From a virus: DNA of 46,342 nt. Position 1 is the stretch's first letter; each line of letters opens with the position of its first letter. Below the pieces are notes generated by a model that did not search any database, was not told where the DNA came from, and worked only from the letters and a program-made list of their open reading frames with translations. Below, one piece after another: positions 13,075 through 20,912 of this stretch. The DNA lies in IMG/VR virus record IMGVR_UViG_3300032242_001824, positions 1 through 46,342 of that record; one strand, written 5' to 3'. The position numbers were made by a program, and so were the translations under genes.

Positions 13075-13098
13075 AACTTTCTTTCTTTCAAAGTTTAG

Positions 13099-13121
13099 CC
13101 CCGCTTAGTGCGGGGTTTTTT
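13099..13121 (+). terminator. Intrinsic terminator after gene 32
   Basis: CCCCGC (13099-13104), loop TTAGT and GCGGGG (13110-13115) are followed by six T. It begins 25 nt after the gp32 stop. A weaker AAACTT/AAGTTT pair precedes it. On the minus strand no T-run follows, so it should mainly stop rightward transcripts. Confidence 0.93.
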
Positions 13122-13123
13122 GT

Positions 13124-14620
13124 TTATACTTGTCTCACTAATTTCTTTAGGATATTTTGAAGTGTTGGATCATCCGTGCGAACCATGACGGAACTGTCCA
13201 TACTGATTGCTGGCGGAGGTGTACCACCACCAGCATTGACAGTAGATGAATTATCTACCATAACAGACGAGGATTTGTTTTGGTCTAGGTTCATGTCGTT
13301 GTTCTGACTGATAGCTGATTGTACACGACTGCCAGTTTCAGCGGGAGCAGCAGGCATTGGTGAAGCTGTTGCTACCGGTGTTGTTGTAGAATCTCCACCC
13401 CCATCGGAACTAACTGAAGAATCTACCCTTCTAGGATCACTTGCGGCAGCCGATGCTGAACCTCTACCACCTCCAGCAGTAGAAGGTGTTACACCTGCTG
13501 GTAGAGCTGTTGCAGTTGTCTTTTTATATACAAGTTTTCCAGTCTCATCAATACCTATTGCGCCAGAGGAACGTTCTTCTTTTGTCGTTCCTGTTTTTTC
13601 ATCCCAACCAATTTTCTTTAAGTAATCTTTTTGTAAATCGGAATCTTTCCAAGGTAAAAGTGATTTCTCATTAGACTCTCTAGCCGCAAGAAGATTATTT
13701 TTCTTTGCTTGTACAGCATTTTCATCCGATGCTTCAGTAGCAGCCATGATAGATTCTGCCATACCGCCGTCAACAGCACCTGCGTTTATAATACCTTTCG
13801 TTGTTGCTTCTGGATTAGTATCAAATTTAAGTAAGGCAAGTAATGCTGCTATTGAAGCACCAGCAAAAACCAATCCTACACCTAAAGGTGAAATTAAAAA
13901 CCCAGCAAGACGAGTTAATGCACTGATTGCATTTTTACCCAAATAACCAAGAAAATCCATTAAAGGTGACAACATCTCTTTCCACTTAGCTAGGGATTCT
14001 AATATTGGTTTTATAAAATCTCCAATCATGTTTGCTATCGCATCAAAGATACCACCCTTTTTTTCTTTTGCAGGTGATGCAGTTTGTGTACCACCACTCA
14101 TGCCAGTGATTGCTTCAACTAATTCTTTGTGCCATTTTTCACGTTCACGATCTTTACTTACAGCAAGATTCTTTTCAACTTCACGTTGGTCTTTTTGATC
14201 TGCTATGTTACTCTTAATCAAATTGTAAATACGAGCCATTACGTCAGCAAGGCCGTCATTCTTTTTCATCTTACCTTGAGCACCATCAGAGACTTTAGTA
14301 ACTAATGGATTAACTTTCATAGCCTCCATAGAACTAGCACGAACCCTTGCACCAGTGAAGTGTGCAATATCTTCTTCTCTGCGACCTGTCAGTTTACCTA
14401 CTGCATAAGCACCAAGTCTTCCACCAAATGCTTTACCAATATTCAATGGATCAAATTTCTCCTTCATTCGTGTGAATTTGGCTGTAGTCTTATCAGAGAT
14501 AGCAGATTTGATAGAACGACCTACGCCTTGACCTTGTATAATTCTATCAACCATTAACCTACCGAGACCGACATTCTTTAGTCGGTTCGCTCTCTGATAT
14601 GTCATTTTATCGCTTGCCAT
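13124..14620 (-). CDS. Tape-measure/baseplate-hub-like protein with hydrophobic segment
   Basis: A 498-residue protein. A basic N-terminal third contains an amphipathic Lys/Glu-rich segment (RIYNLIKSNIADQKDQREVE, then EREKWHKELVEAI). A hydrophobic stretch at about residues 228-265 (ISPLGVGLVFAGASIAALLA) follows, and the C-terminal half is low-complexity, rich in Ser, Thr, Ala and Gly, ending SSVMVDNSSTVNAGGG and a short helix. The coil and the VDN-rich C-terminus are shared with the gene just upstream, so the two look paralogous. Its place after gp26 and next to a transglycosylase gene suggests the T4 gp28/gp29 (hub/tape-measure) region. A membrane-interacting role at DNA ejection is inferred. 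Confidence 0.62.
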   Translation of the reverse strand: MASDKMTYQRANRLKNVGLGRLMVDRIIQGQGVGRSIKSAISDKTTAKFTRMKEKFDPLNIGKAFGGRLGAYAVGKLTGRREEDIAHFTGARVRASSMEAMKVNPLVTKVSDGAQGKMKKNDGLADVMARIYNLIKSNIADQKDQREVEKNLAVSKDREREKWHKELVEAITGMSGGTQTASPAKEKKGGIFDAIANMIGDFIKPILESLAKWKEMLSPLMDFLGYLGKNAISALTRLAGFLISPLGVGLVFAGASIAALLALLKFDTNPEATTKGIINAGAVDGGMAESIMAATEASDENAVQAKKNNLLAARESNEKSLLPWKDSDLQKDYLKKIGWDEKTGTTKEERSSGAIGIDETGKLVYKKTTATALPAGVTPSTAGGGRGSASAAASDPRRVDSSVSSDGGGDSTTTPVATASPMPAAPAETGSRVQSAISQNNDMNLDQNKSSSVMVDNSSTVNAGGGTPPPAISMDSSVMVRTDDPTLQNILKKLVRQV

Positions 14621-14621
14621 T

Positions 14622-16328
14622 TTATCCGCCTATTATTGTTGGTTTTTCTGAAGGTGTTGCAGTCTTAATCGTTTGTGGTGGTGAAGCATTCGGTGACACT
14701 ACTGTGGTCTTAGTGTTGTCAACCACAACATTGGTACCTTTGTTAGCACCTTTCAAATCTTTATTTTCAACTGAATCTGAATTTAATTTATTACCAACAT
14801 TATTTGGTTGTGATAAAATTTCAGAATATTTTTGTTGGTATTTACCAACTTTTTCAAATAAAACATCAATAACTTGTTGTACAGTTCTTGGTTTATTTTT
14901 ATCTGGTTTACCATCAACTTTATCATAGAATATGAAGTCGTTGGCCGCGGCTGCTTTAGGCATTATAGCTGAAGCATCCGCATTTTTATCACTACTGAAT
15001 AGTGTTCTGGCTCCACCAGCACCTAGAAAATGTGCGGCATAAATTGATGTTGCATCTACAGGTATTTTTGCTTTTGTTAAAATGGCTGCATTTTCTTTTA
15101 TGAATAGGGCACCAGCAATGGCATTTGCTTCTGCATCATTAGGTCCTTTTTTTAAAATTGGATATTTGCTTCCGTAGGTCTTCAACATTTGGTCCCAAGT
15201 ACCCGAAATGAATTGATAAAGTCCTTTCGCTGAACTTGTTTTTGCAGCGGCATTTGGATCAAATCCACTCTCTTGCTTAGCCATAGCATACATCAATGAT
15301 TTATCTACACCAACGGCAACAGATGCTTTATCAATTGCTGCTGCAACCGACTCGCTAGGCATCAATAATGCTCCGGCCGCCGCTGCACCTACACCAATTT
15401 TTGCTGCCGTTCCAACACCTTTTGGTACTGTAGGTAATTGTTTTGTAACAGATGGTGCCGCAGGAACCTCAGCAGCCGGTTTGGCAGTAGGAGCTTCTGC
15501 TGGTTTTGGTGCTGGCTTCGGTGCCTCAGCAGGTTTAGGTGCAGGTTTCGGTGCTTCTGCTGGTTTTGGTGCTGGCTTAGGTGCTTCTGTTGGTTTAGCC
15601 GCAGGTGCTGGTGCACCAGGCTTTGTAGGTTCTTGTTTTACAAACCTACCTTTTGTATCTCTTGCAGGCGGACCTTTTTTACCTTTTGGTGGTACAACTG
15701 GCTTCTCTTTAGCTTTCTTGATTGCCTTAATAAGCTCCTCATGTCTAGCTTTTTCTTTTTCGAAGTGTTCTTCTTCTCTGTTTTTGGTCAATTCGGAACG
15801 TAGCTTACGTTCATCATTATCTTGTTTGATGACTGCATAGATTTTTGCGCCAATGTTGGCCGCAGTATCGCCTGTACGCAGTTTAGGTTTACTTGAAGAA
15901 ACGGCATCAGCATAGAAGCCTGCGTTTACATTACCAACTTTCTTTGCTGTGTTTGGTGTTACTGCTGACGAACGCTTAGATAAACCTTTAGCAATATCTT
16001 TAGTATCTGTAGTTGTCTTTTTAGACATTATTTTAGCTACATTACCAACATTAGGCACTTTAGATTCATTAGTAATCTTATTTTGTTGCGCTTGTATTTT
16101 CTTTATCAATGGACCAAGAACATACTCTTTGTAACCAGGTTGTTTTGCTAGTTCACGCTGGCGTTTCAATATCTCCTGTTTTGACATTTTTTTACCGAGT
16201 GTAACCAACTTCTCAATTTGTTTTAAAGATAGTTCTCCACTACTCAATAATTCATTGATTTTATTTTCGGCGAACATCTTTTCAAATTCGCCGCTTTCCA
16301 TCATCTGATTAAATTTGGTGTCGTTCAT
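14622..16328 (-). CDS. Virion lytic transglycosylase, tape-measure-like
   Basis: A 568-residue protein. An N-terminal helical region is followed by a charged coil (GAKIYAVIKQDNDERKLRSE, then EKARHEELIKAIKKAKEK), a TonB-like Pro/Lys/Ala linker with repeats of AEAPKPAPKP, and a soluble lytic transglycosylase domain at about residues 330-460. That domain has QESGFDPNA, where Glu353 is the catalytic Glu, and AKGLYQFISGTWDQM, the SLT fold signature. The C-terminus KGTNVVVDNTKTTVVSPN matches the paralogue downstream. It would cut peptidoglycan during DNA injection. The start overlaps the preceding short frame (ATGA). The gp5 spike of this phage lacks a lysozyme domain, so this protein may supply that activity. 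The SLT call is strong; the tape-measure role is inferred. Confidence 0.85.
   Translation of the reverse strand: MNDTKFNQMMESGEFEKMFAENKINELLSSGELSLKQIEKLVTLGKKMSKQEILKRQRELAKQPGYKEYVLGPLIKKIQAQQNKITNESKVPNVGNVAKIMSKKTTTDTKDIAKGLSKRSSAVTPNTAKKVGNVNAGFYADAVSSSKPKLRTGDTAANIGAKIYAVIKQDNDERKLRSELTKNREEEHFEKEKARHEELIKAIKKAKEKPVVPPKGKKGPPARDTKGRFVKQEPTKPGAPAPAAKPTEAPKPAPKPAEAPKPAPKPAEAPKPAPKPAEAPTAKPAAEVPAAPSVTKQLPTVPKGVGTAAKIGVGAAAAGALLMPSESVAAAIDKASVAVGVDKSLMYAMAKQESGFDPNAAAKTSSAKGLYQFISGTWDQMLKTYGSKYPILKKGPNDAEANAIAGALFIKENAAILTKAKIPVDATSIYAAHFLGAGGARTLFSSDKNADASAIMPKAAAANDFIFYDKVDGKPDKNKPRTVQQVIDVLFEKVGKYQQKYSEILSQPNNVGNKLNSDSVENKDLKGANKGTNVVVDNTKTTVVSPNASPPQTIKTATPSEKPTIIGG
15498..15590 (-). 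repeat. Repeats encoding a Pro-Lys-Ala linker
   Basis: About three imperfect 30-bp units encode repeated AEAPKPAPKP in the transglycosylase protein. The extended, TonB-like composition suggests a stiff spacer between the coil and the enzyme domain. The same DNA creates long meaningless open frames on the opposite strand. Confidence 0.75.
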
Positions 16329-16567
16329 CTACGTTCCATGTTTTTCTGTTTTATCTTCTCATTTTCTTCTTCAATATATTGAGCAAGCATACTAACGTAA
16401 ATCTCACGCTCCCACGGCATCATATTTTCTAGCTCCGTCAAACTATACTTGTGATGCTGTATCAATGCAAAGTTGGTTGTATAATAATTCCTAAGAGTGT
16501 CGTGACGGAAGATTAACCGAAAAAATTCTCTAACCCTTCCACCTCTATCGTGTGGTGAAAACCACAC
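16325..16567 (-). CDS. Short downstream frame of gp26, probably read by -1 frameshift
   Basis: This open frame overlaps the 3' end of the gp26 gene by 55 nt and stands in the -1 frame relative to it. Its only upstream start is a GTG at 16567 without a convincing ribosome binding site. The encoded segment has YSLTELENMMPWEREIYVSM and a charged coiled tail (EEENEKIKQKNMERR); the PWER-type motif occurs in tail-assembly chaperone C-terminal parts. Reading through the T TTT TTC site at 16519-16525 would join it to gp26 as ...ENFF-RLIFRHDTL... The stop overlaps the next gene's ATG. It may instead be an independent small protein. Confidence 0.65.
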   Translation of the reverse strand: MWFSPHDRGGRVREFFRLIFRHDTLRNYYTTNFALIQHHKYSLTELENMMPWEREIYVSMLAQYIEEENEKIKQKNMERR

Positions 16568-17235
16568 TTACCACAGTCCATCTCAAGTGTCTTATTCAAC
16601 TTAGGTAGATTGCTGAAGAAATCTTCAATCTTTCCAAACTGTTCTTGATTCAGTGAGTCAATAAAATCAACCAACTCTTGGTGATCAACTTCATTTGCAT
16701 AATAGAATTGCTCACCATCATAGATGTTAACAATACTGCTGACAATCATTTCAAAAGCCATGTCGGTTGCAGTTTCAATTTCTTTTGACGCATCTAACAC
16801 GGAGAATTTTGGATAACTCAACTTGATACTGATAGTGTCAGTCAGTTGAATCTCATCTTTGATGTCATTATGGTCAACCTTAATATCAAGTAAGTTGAAC
16901 TTGGCTTCCATCAGATTGCCACACGGTTTCTCATCAACTGGGTTTTCACACTTATACTTGTTAGTAACGACTTCACCGACTGATCTTGCTCTTAATTGAA
17001 TGAAGTAATATTCAACGTCTACAATAGGAAGCGAATCAATATCTACATTCTCTGTCAAGGTACAGTTATGCAATACTTGTTTGATGTTCTTTTCCATGGT
17101 CTCTTTGTCATCGGATTCCATAGCCATCATTAGATTACGTTGTTCTTTCACTAAGAATGGACGAAAACGAATCTGTTTCTTAGACAGAGGTAAAGTCAAT
17201 TCGTATACTGGTGCATCAATTTTTGGTAAAGCCAT
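16513..17235 (-). CDS. 26: gp26-like baseplate hub assembly / tail chaperone protein
   Basis: A 240-residue protein (T4 gp26 is 208) beginning MALPKIDAPVYELTLPLSKK, with FRPFLVKEQRNLMMAMESDD, the hallmark of the T4 baseplate hub family (PF12322). A probable zinc site is made of YKCENPVDEKPCGN and, near the C-terminus, CGKCGFHH. It acts in assembly of the central baseplate hub. The gene ends in a slippery T TTT TTC site five codons before the region of its stop, where a -1 shift would extend it by about 65 residues. It lies in a minus-strand cluster with tail-tube-fold and head-completion genes. Confidence 0.85.
   Translation of the reverse strand: MALPKIDAPVYELTLPLSKKQIRFRPFLVKEQRNLMMAMESDDKETMEKNIKQVLHNCTLTENVDIDSLPIVDVEYYFIQLRARSVGEVVTNKYKCENPVDEKPCGNLMEAKFNLLDIKVDHNDIKDEIQLTDTISIKLSYPKFSVLDASKEIETATDMAFEMIVSSIVNIYDGEQFYYANEVDHQELVDFIDSLNQEQFGKIEDFFSNLPKLNKTLEMDCGKCGFHHTIEVEGLENFFG
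16519..16525 (-). other. Candidate programmed -1 frameshift site T TTT TTC
   Basis: On the minus strand the last gp26 codons read AAT TTT TTC GGT TAA, so the heptamer T TTT TTC is in the correct phase (X XXY YYZ) for tandem -1 slippage. The new frame is exactly the downstream 16325-16567 frame. A purine-rich, SD-like GGAAGGG ends 8 nt upstream, comparable to the stimulator of dnaX. No strong downstream hairpin is seen. Confidence 0.62.
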
Positions 17236-17264
17236 ATTTTATTTCCTATTCAATCAATTATAGT

Positions 17265-17993
17265 TTAATGTGTAAGTCCACCCTTAACTGCGTTTGCAAT
17301 ACCTTCAAAGTTTGGAGTTGAAGTATTCAATACTTGTTGTGAAGTATTAAGTCCTGGTAGATTTATCGAATTCGTCACATTGGAGAAGTCTGTCAGATTG
17401 GTCAAGCCACCATTCGAATTGAGAACTTGTGAAATACCAGCCTGTAGTAAGCTAGAACCAAGTTGCTGAATAGAGTTATTTTGCCAGTATCTGTATGCAA
17501 ACGTGACTGTTAATTTGTGGTGACCATCATTAGACCAATCTAGGTCTAGTTGATTAATAGAAGTGGGGAATGCATCAATCAGATTAATTGAGTATGTTAG
17601 TTTGTTGTCTACACTATATTGATTAACTGTCAAGGTAGAAATGTAATCGTTTCTGTAATTGAAATCGAATGACATAGTTGGATTAATATACTCCATCCAT
17701 GCGTCAAAGAAAATCTTTTCAGACATATCATCAGAGACAATGAAAGTCATGTCAGATTCATTATAGTTTGATTGATATGCGTGTTTTTCAAGCGGGTTTG
17801 AACCTATCTTTTGGTCAGCAGTTGCAAAAGTTCTGCTAGGTAATTGAGCAGACTCGCAGCGTAGTGAAAGATTTCTACTGGTGTTGAGGTAGACTAACAG
17901 AGGCAGCGGAGCAGGAATAGTAACATCAAACCTATTTGGTCGTGCTATGTCCTTCTTAAAAGAACCAAGGAAATCTGTAATGTTTGACGGCAT
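17265..17993 (-). CDS. Tail-tube-fold protein, gp54/gp19 family
   Basis: A 242-residue protein beginning MPSNITDFLGSFKKDIARPN and continuing with RFDVTIPAP, LSLRCESAQLPSRTF, FDAWMEYINP and VTFAYRYWQNNS. This pattern is the T4 gp19 tail-tube family (RxNxFxV, C-E-x-x-x-L-P, F-x-x-W, tailing Y-R-Y-W). In T4 the tube protein gp19 and the baseplate tube initiator gp54 share this fold. Being in the hub gene cluster next to gp26, and with gp48 encoded divergently, gp54 (baseplate-tube junction) is the better guess, but gp19 cannot be excluded. The last 70 residues are Asn/Ser-rich and probably flexible. Confidence 0.78.
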   Translation of the reverse strand: MPSNITDFLGSFKKDIARPNRFDVTIPAPLPLLVYLNTSRNLSLRCESAQLPSRTFATADQKIGSNPLEKHAYQSNYNESDMTFIVSDDMSEKIFFDAWMEYINPTMSFDFNYRNDYISTLTVNQYSVDNKLTYSINLIDAFPTSINQLDLDWSNDGHHKLTVTFAYRYWQNNSIQQLGSSLLQAGISQVLNSNGGLTNLTDFSNVTNSINLPGLNTSQQVLNTSTPNFEGIANAVKGGLTH

Positions 17994-17995
17994 TT

Positions 17996-18625
17996 TTATT
18001 CTTCTGAATCTGAGTTAAAGTGTTTCATATGTTCTTTCCACTCCAATACCGAATCTCTCCACACCTTTTGTGGTTTTGCACCTCTAAATTGCTGTATTGG
18101 TAACATCGTTGCAACATCCCATTCATTAGGTTGGATGGTCAACATCCTGGAACGAACATGATTGAACAGGTATCGTTTCAGACAAGGCCTAAACTCCGCA
18201 TATCTTTTAGATGCTTCTAGTATGTCATAGGAGATTCGCATTCTTTTAATGTCATTTTCCGCTGTCAACTGTGCAAACCTCATCAATTTGGATAAAAATG
18301 CAACACGAAATTTGACAGGCAGGTAATGTAGGTTGAGTGCCAGAAAGCCATCATTGTATCTTTCTAATATTAAAACCATTGGAAATCTATCCCAATATGG
18401 CAAATCAGCCTTGGTTTTTGGATCATAGTAGAAGCAATACATCATTCCGATACGAAACTGTGAGGTCTGTCTAAACGCCTCTTTGTTTATCGTAGATGGT
18501 ATTGCTGACGGTCTTTTGATCTCGTCAATTTTTTCTTGCAACCATGCCACGGAATCACGGGACATAGTTTTATGTCCTGCTGCCTTTTTTTGTTCTGCAA
18601 GTGAGGTGAGTTTAGATGTAGCCAT
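17996..18625 (-). CDS. Conserved T4-like virion protein of unknown role
   Basis: A 209-residue protein. After a basic N-terminus (MATSKLTSLAEQKKAAGHKT) come FRIGMMYCFYYDPKTKADLP, YWDRFPMVLILE and GFLALNLHYLPVKFRV, then a helical segment and RYLFNHVRSRML. I recognise the YYDPKTK...PYxDxFP and GFLxLNxHYLP motifs as recurrent in environmental T4-like phages, next to gene 4, but know no demonstrated function. In T4 the order 3-2-4-53 would place gp2 (DNA end protector) here; nothing in the sequence allows me to confirm that. It lies between gp4 and the tail-tube-fold gene, 2 bp from the latter. Confidence 0.7.
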   Translation of the reverse strand: MATSKLTSLAEQKKAAGHKTMSRDSVAWLQEKIDEIKRPSAIPSTINKEAFRQTSQFRIGMMYCFYYDPKTKADLPYWDRFPMVLILERYNDGFLALNLHYLPVKFRVAFLSKLMRFAQLTAENDIKRMRISYDILEASKRYAEFRPCLKRYLFNHVRSRMLTIQPNEWDVATMLPIQQFRGAKPQKVWRDSVLEWKEHMKHFNSDSEE

Positions 18626-18636
18626 CTTCTATTTAG

Positions 18637-19071
18637 TTATAGGCCTAGATGGTCTTCAGTGAATATCTTAAACTCCCAACCTCGATCAAGACAAAATTCA
18701 GTTGCGGCTTCCCATTTGGCTTGATTGACACTGTATGTTGAAACTTCTTGGAGATACTGTTTTGTTACTCGTTTCTTTTTTATCGGCTCTTGTGTCTGCT
18801 TCTTCGGCTTAACTTCTATCATCAAAGTACGTAATTTATTTTCTTTAGTTCTTACTTTGACAACAAAATCTGGAAAGTATCGGTGTCTTTTGCCATCCAC
18901 AGGAGATATATAAGGGATAATCAATTCTTCTGACGCCCATGATATAACGTCTTGGTTCTTGTCTAGCCACGACATAACCTTCGCTTCCCATGTTGAGCGA
19001 TAAATAATATTAGTATAGTCACCCACATACTTTTGTGGATTCTTGGGGATAAATCTTCCAGAATAAGCCAT
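18637..19071 (-). CDS. 4: gp4-like head completion protein
   Basis: A 144-residue protein with the T4 gp4 (gp50/65) pattern: RFIPKNPQKYVGDYTNIIYR, STWEAKVMSWLDKN, SEELIIPYISPVDGKRHRYF and PDFVVKV, then TLMIEVKPKKQT, with C-terminal KWEAATEFCLDRGWEFKIFTE. PDF...EVK gives a PD-(D/E)XK-like core similar to that of Tn7 TnsA-type nucleases. gp4 finishes the filled head before the tail joins. It is first in the minus-strand cluster, divergent from gp48 across a 33-bp gap. Its start codon overlaps the plus-strand late box, so the two units share a control region. Confidence 0.92.
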   Translation of the reverse strand: MAYSGRFIPKNPQKYVGDYTNIIYRSTWEAKVMSWLDKNQDVISWASEELIIPYISPVDGKRHRYFPDFVVKVRTKENKLRTLMIEVKPKKQTQEPIKKKRVTKQYLQEVSTYSVNQAKWEAATEFCLDRGWEFKIFTEDHLGL

Positions 19072-19076
19072 AAATA
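19069..19076 (+). promoter_or_regulatory. Late-promoter-like CATAAATA box for the wedge operon
   Basis: CATAAATA lies 28 bp upstream of the gp48 ATG in the narrow divergent region and would start the long plus-strand tail operon. I see no matching box on the minus strand for the gp4 cluster. Confidence 0.55.
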
Positions 19077-19104
19077 GTATGTATATATCTTTTTAGAGAA
19101 CTAA

Positions 19105-20256
19105 ATGGCAATCATTTCAATCCCAACAGCAGTCGGTGGTGTAGCACTTCCAGGTAAACTAGGCAGTTTAGCCAGCGGACCACTCGCTGCACTGTTTGGT
19201 GGTAAAGCATTATCTACATTTAATTATCCATCCGAGTTAGCTACCGATGCAACAAAGTCTCATTATGTAATGTTTGCAATAAAGAAAGTTGTACCGGGAA
19301 GTTATGAACATGCAGGTGCTAATATAACTGTGAAAACCGGCGGCGACTTGGCTGGCTTAGTAAATTCGGCCGGTGCAGGATTAAATTCTGTGATTCAAAA
19401 AGTTGGTGGATTTCTTGATACAAATACAACAGGACTAACCAACATAGCCTCCACAACAACAAATTTCATATCAACAAGTATAAAAGAAGGTATTGCTATT
19501 ACACCACCAGTCGGACAATTACAGTCATTAATTTCTCTGTATATGCCCGATAGTTTGGTTGCTTCATACAATGCACAATATGAAGATGTTAGTTTATCTT
19601 CTGAATTAGGTTCAACTATCAACACGCTCAGAGCAATCGACCAATTGGCAAGTAAAGGAATGGATGCCGCTCAAGGCGGTGGTTTAAATGTACAGACAGC
19701 TAAAAAAGTTTATGGTTCAGTATCTACAGACCCAGCAGCCATTGGTCTAGTAACAAATGCAATTAATGGTAGGGTTGGCACTGGTGATAACATAGGTGCT
19801 ATATTGTTACAAGGTCAAGGTTATGCAATAAATCCACAAATACAGATGTTGTATAGGGGTTTGGGTTTAAGAACCTTTTCATTATCTTTTGTTTTTAGTC
19901 CCAAGTCGCAAAAAGAAGCAAAAACGGTTAATGAGATTATTCATACATTTAAGTATCACGCAGCACCGGAACTAACCTCAGGCGCAACAGTATCAAGTCA
20001 AAGTATGTATTTGATACCACCTTCATTATTCAATGTTTCATTCATGTCTCAAGGTAAAGAAAATCCTTATTTACCAAAGTATGCGGACTGTGTGCTTGAA
20101 GATATTGAAGTTAACTTTGCACCAAATGGTTTTGCAGCACATACAGATGGCGCACCAGTTCAAACAACACTAACATTACAATTCAAAGAAACAGAGATTG
20201 TTGATAGAGCAAGACTACAAAAAGGCTTTAATAATTCTGATGGAGGACTTAGATAA
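19105..20256 (+). CDS. 48: gp48-like baseplate tail-tube cap protein
   Basis: A 383-residue protein (T4 gp48 is 364). The N-terminus contains FNYPSELATDATKSHYVMFA, typical of gp48 in environmental T4-like phages (xYPxxLxxDxxxxHYMxF). The C-terminal domain (YRGLGLRTFSLSFVFSPKSQKEA, then IIHTFKYHAAPEL and YADCVLEDIEVNFAPNGFAA) is the gp19-like tube fold with its F-x-P-x-S and cross-strand pattern. A Gly/Ala/Ser/Asn-rich insertion separates the two. gp48 caps the baseplate hub and nucleates tube polymerisation with gp54. Its stop overlaps the gp53 ATG, which ties the hub cap to the wedge genes. Confidence 0.87.
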   Translation: MAIISIPTAVGGVALPGKLGSLASGPLAALFGGKALSTFNYPSELATDATKSHYVMFAIKKVVPGSYEHAGANITVKTGGDLAGLVNSAGAGLNSVIQKVGGFLDTNTTGLTNIASTTTNFISTSIKEGIAITPPVGQLQSLISLYMPDSLVASYNAQYEDVSLSSELGSTINTLRAIDQLASKGMDAAQGGGLNVQTAKKVYGSVSTDPAAIGLVTNAINGRVGTGDNIGAILLQGQGYAINPQIQMLYRGLGLRTFSLSFVFSPKSQKEAKTVNEIIHTFKYHAAPELTSGATVSSQSMYLIPPSLFNVSFMSQGKENPYLPKYADCVLEDIEVNFAPNGFAAHTDGAPVQTTLTLQFKETEIVDRARLQKGFNNSDGGLR

Positions 20257-20912
20257 TGAAATACTTTCAAAGCCTCCCTACGATAGCAACGATTGACTAT
20301 GTTGGCAATAACATAGTTCTGACCAACTTAATGGTGCGTTCGGAAGTTATTCCTAGTCTATTGAACAACCCATTATTGTTTTATCCATACGACATACAAG
20401 ACGGCGATACACCTGAAATTATTGCTGACAAATACTATAGTGACCCATATCGTTACTGGATTGTTTTGTTTGCAAATCAAATCCTTGATCCACAATGGCA
20501 ATGGCCAATGAATCAAAATCTATTCCAAGATTACATCATTGACAAGTATACACAAGCAACGGCAAATGCATTGCACATTTCTGCAAACACAGTGTCACCA
20601 TCACAAGTTATGGCTTATACACAAGGAACAATTCACAATTATGTTAAGTCTGTAACTACAATTGATAGTTTTTTGCAGACACCAAACACTGTAATTTACA
20701 TTATTGATTCTGCTGCTTATGCTAATGTGTCGGTGAATACATTAACCACAAAAGTTGATGGTGCGACTATCAATCAAACGACAAGCAAATATTCTCAATC
20801 AATATATGATTATGAGTTGCAACAAAATGAAGTAAGACGAAATATTAATTTAGTAAACTCAATATATGTTGCACAGTTTGAAAAGCAATTTAAATCTCTG
20901 ATGAATCAATAA
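20256..20912 (+). CDS. 53: gp53 baseplate wedge protein
   Basis: A 218-residue protein (T4: 196). The N-terminal MKYFQSLPTIATIDY leads to LLFYPYDIQDGDTPEIIADK and YYSDPYRYWIVLFANQILDP, a LysM-like stretch with the invariant Y-W-I/V and N-x-I-x-D-P of gp53. The second half is less conserved. gp53 is the last wedge component added and helps wedges join around the hub. The start overlaps the gp48 stop and the end overlaps the gp27 start (TAATG both times), so expression is coupled. Confidence 0.93.
   Translation: MKYFQSLPTIATIDYVGNNIVLTNLMVRSEVIPSLLNNPLLFYPYDIQDGDTPEIIADKYYSDPYRYWIVLFANQILDPQWQWPMNQNLFQDYIIDKYTQATANALHISANTVSPSQVMAYTQGTIHNYVKSVTTIDSFLQTPNTVIYIIDSAAYANVSVNTLTTKVDGATINQTTSKYSQSIYDYELQQNEVRRNINLVNSIYVAQFEKQFKSLMNQ

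Noticed and set aside
15438-15840. Two overlapping plus-strand frames rich in Trp/Phe/Cys or Gly/Ala
   Set aside because: They are the antisense of the Pro/Lys/Ala repeat linker of the transglycosylase gene; repeat composition alone keeps these frames open.
16325-16567. Calling the short frame after gp26 gp51
   Set aside because: It is 80 residues against about 250 in T4 gp51 and I see no similarity to it; the frameshift-extension explanation fits better.
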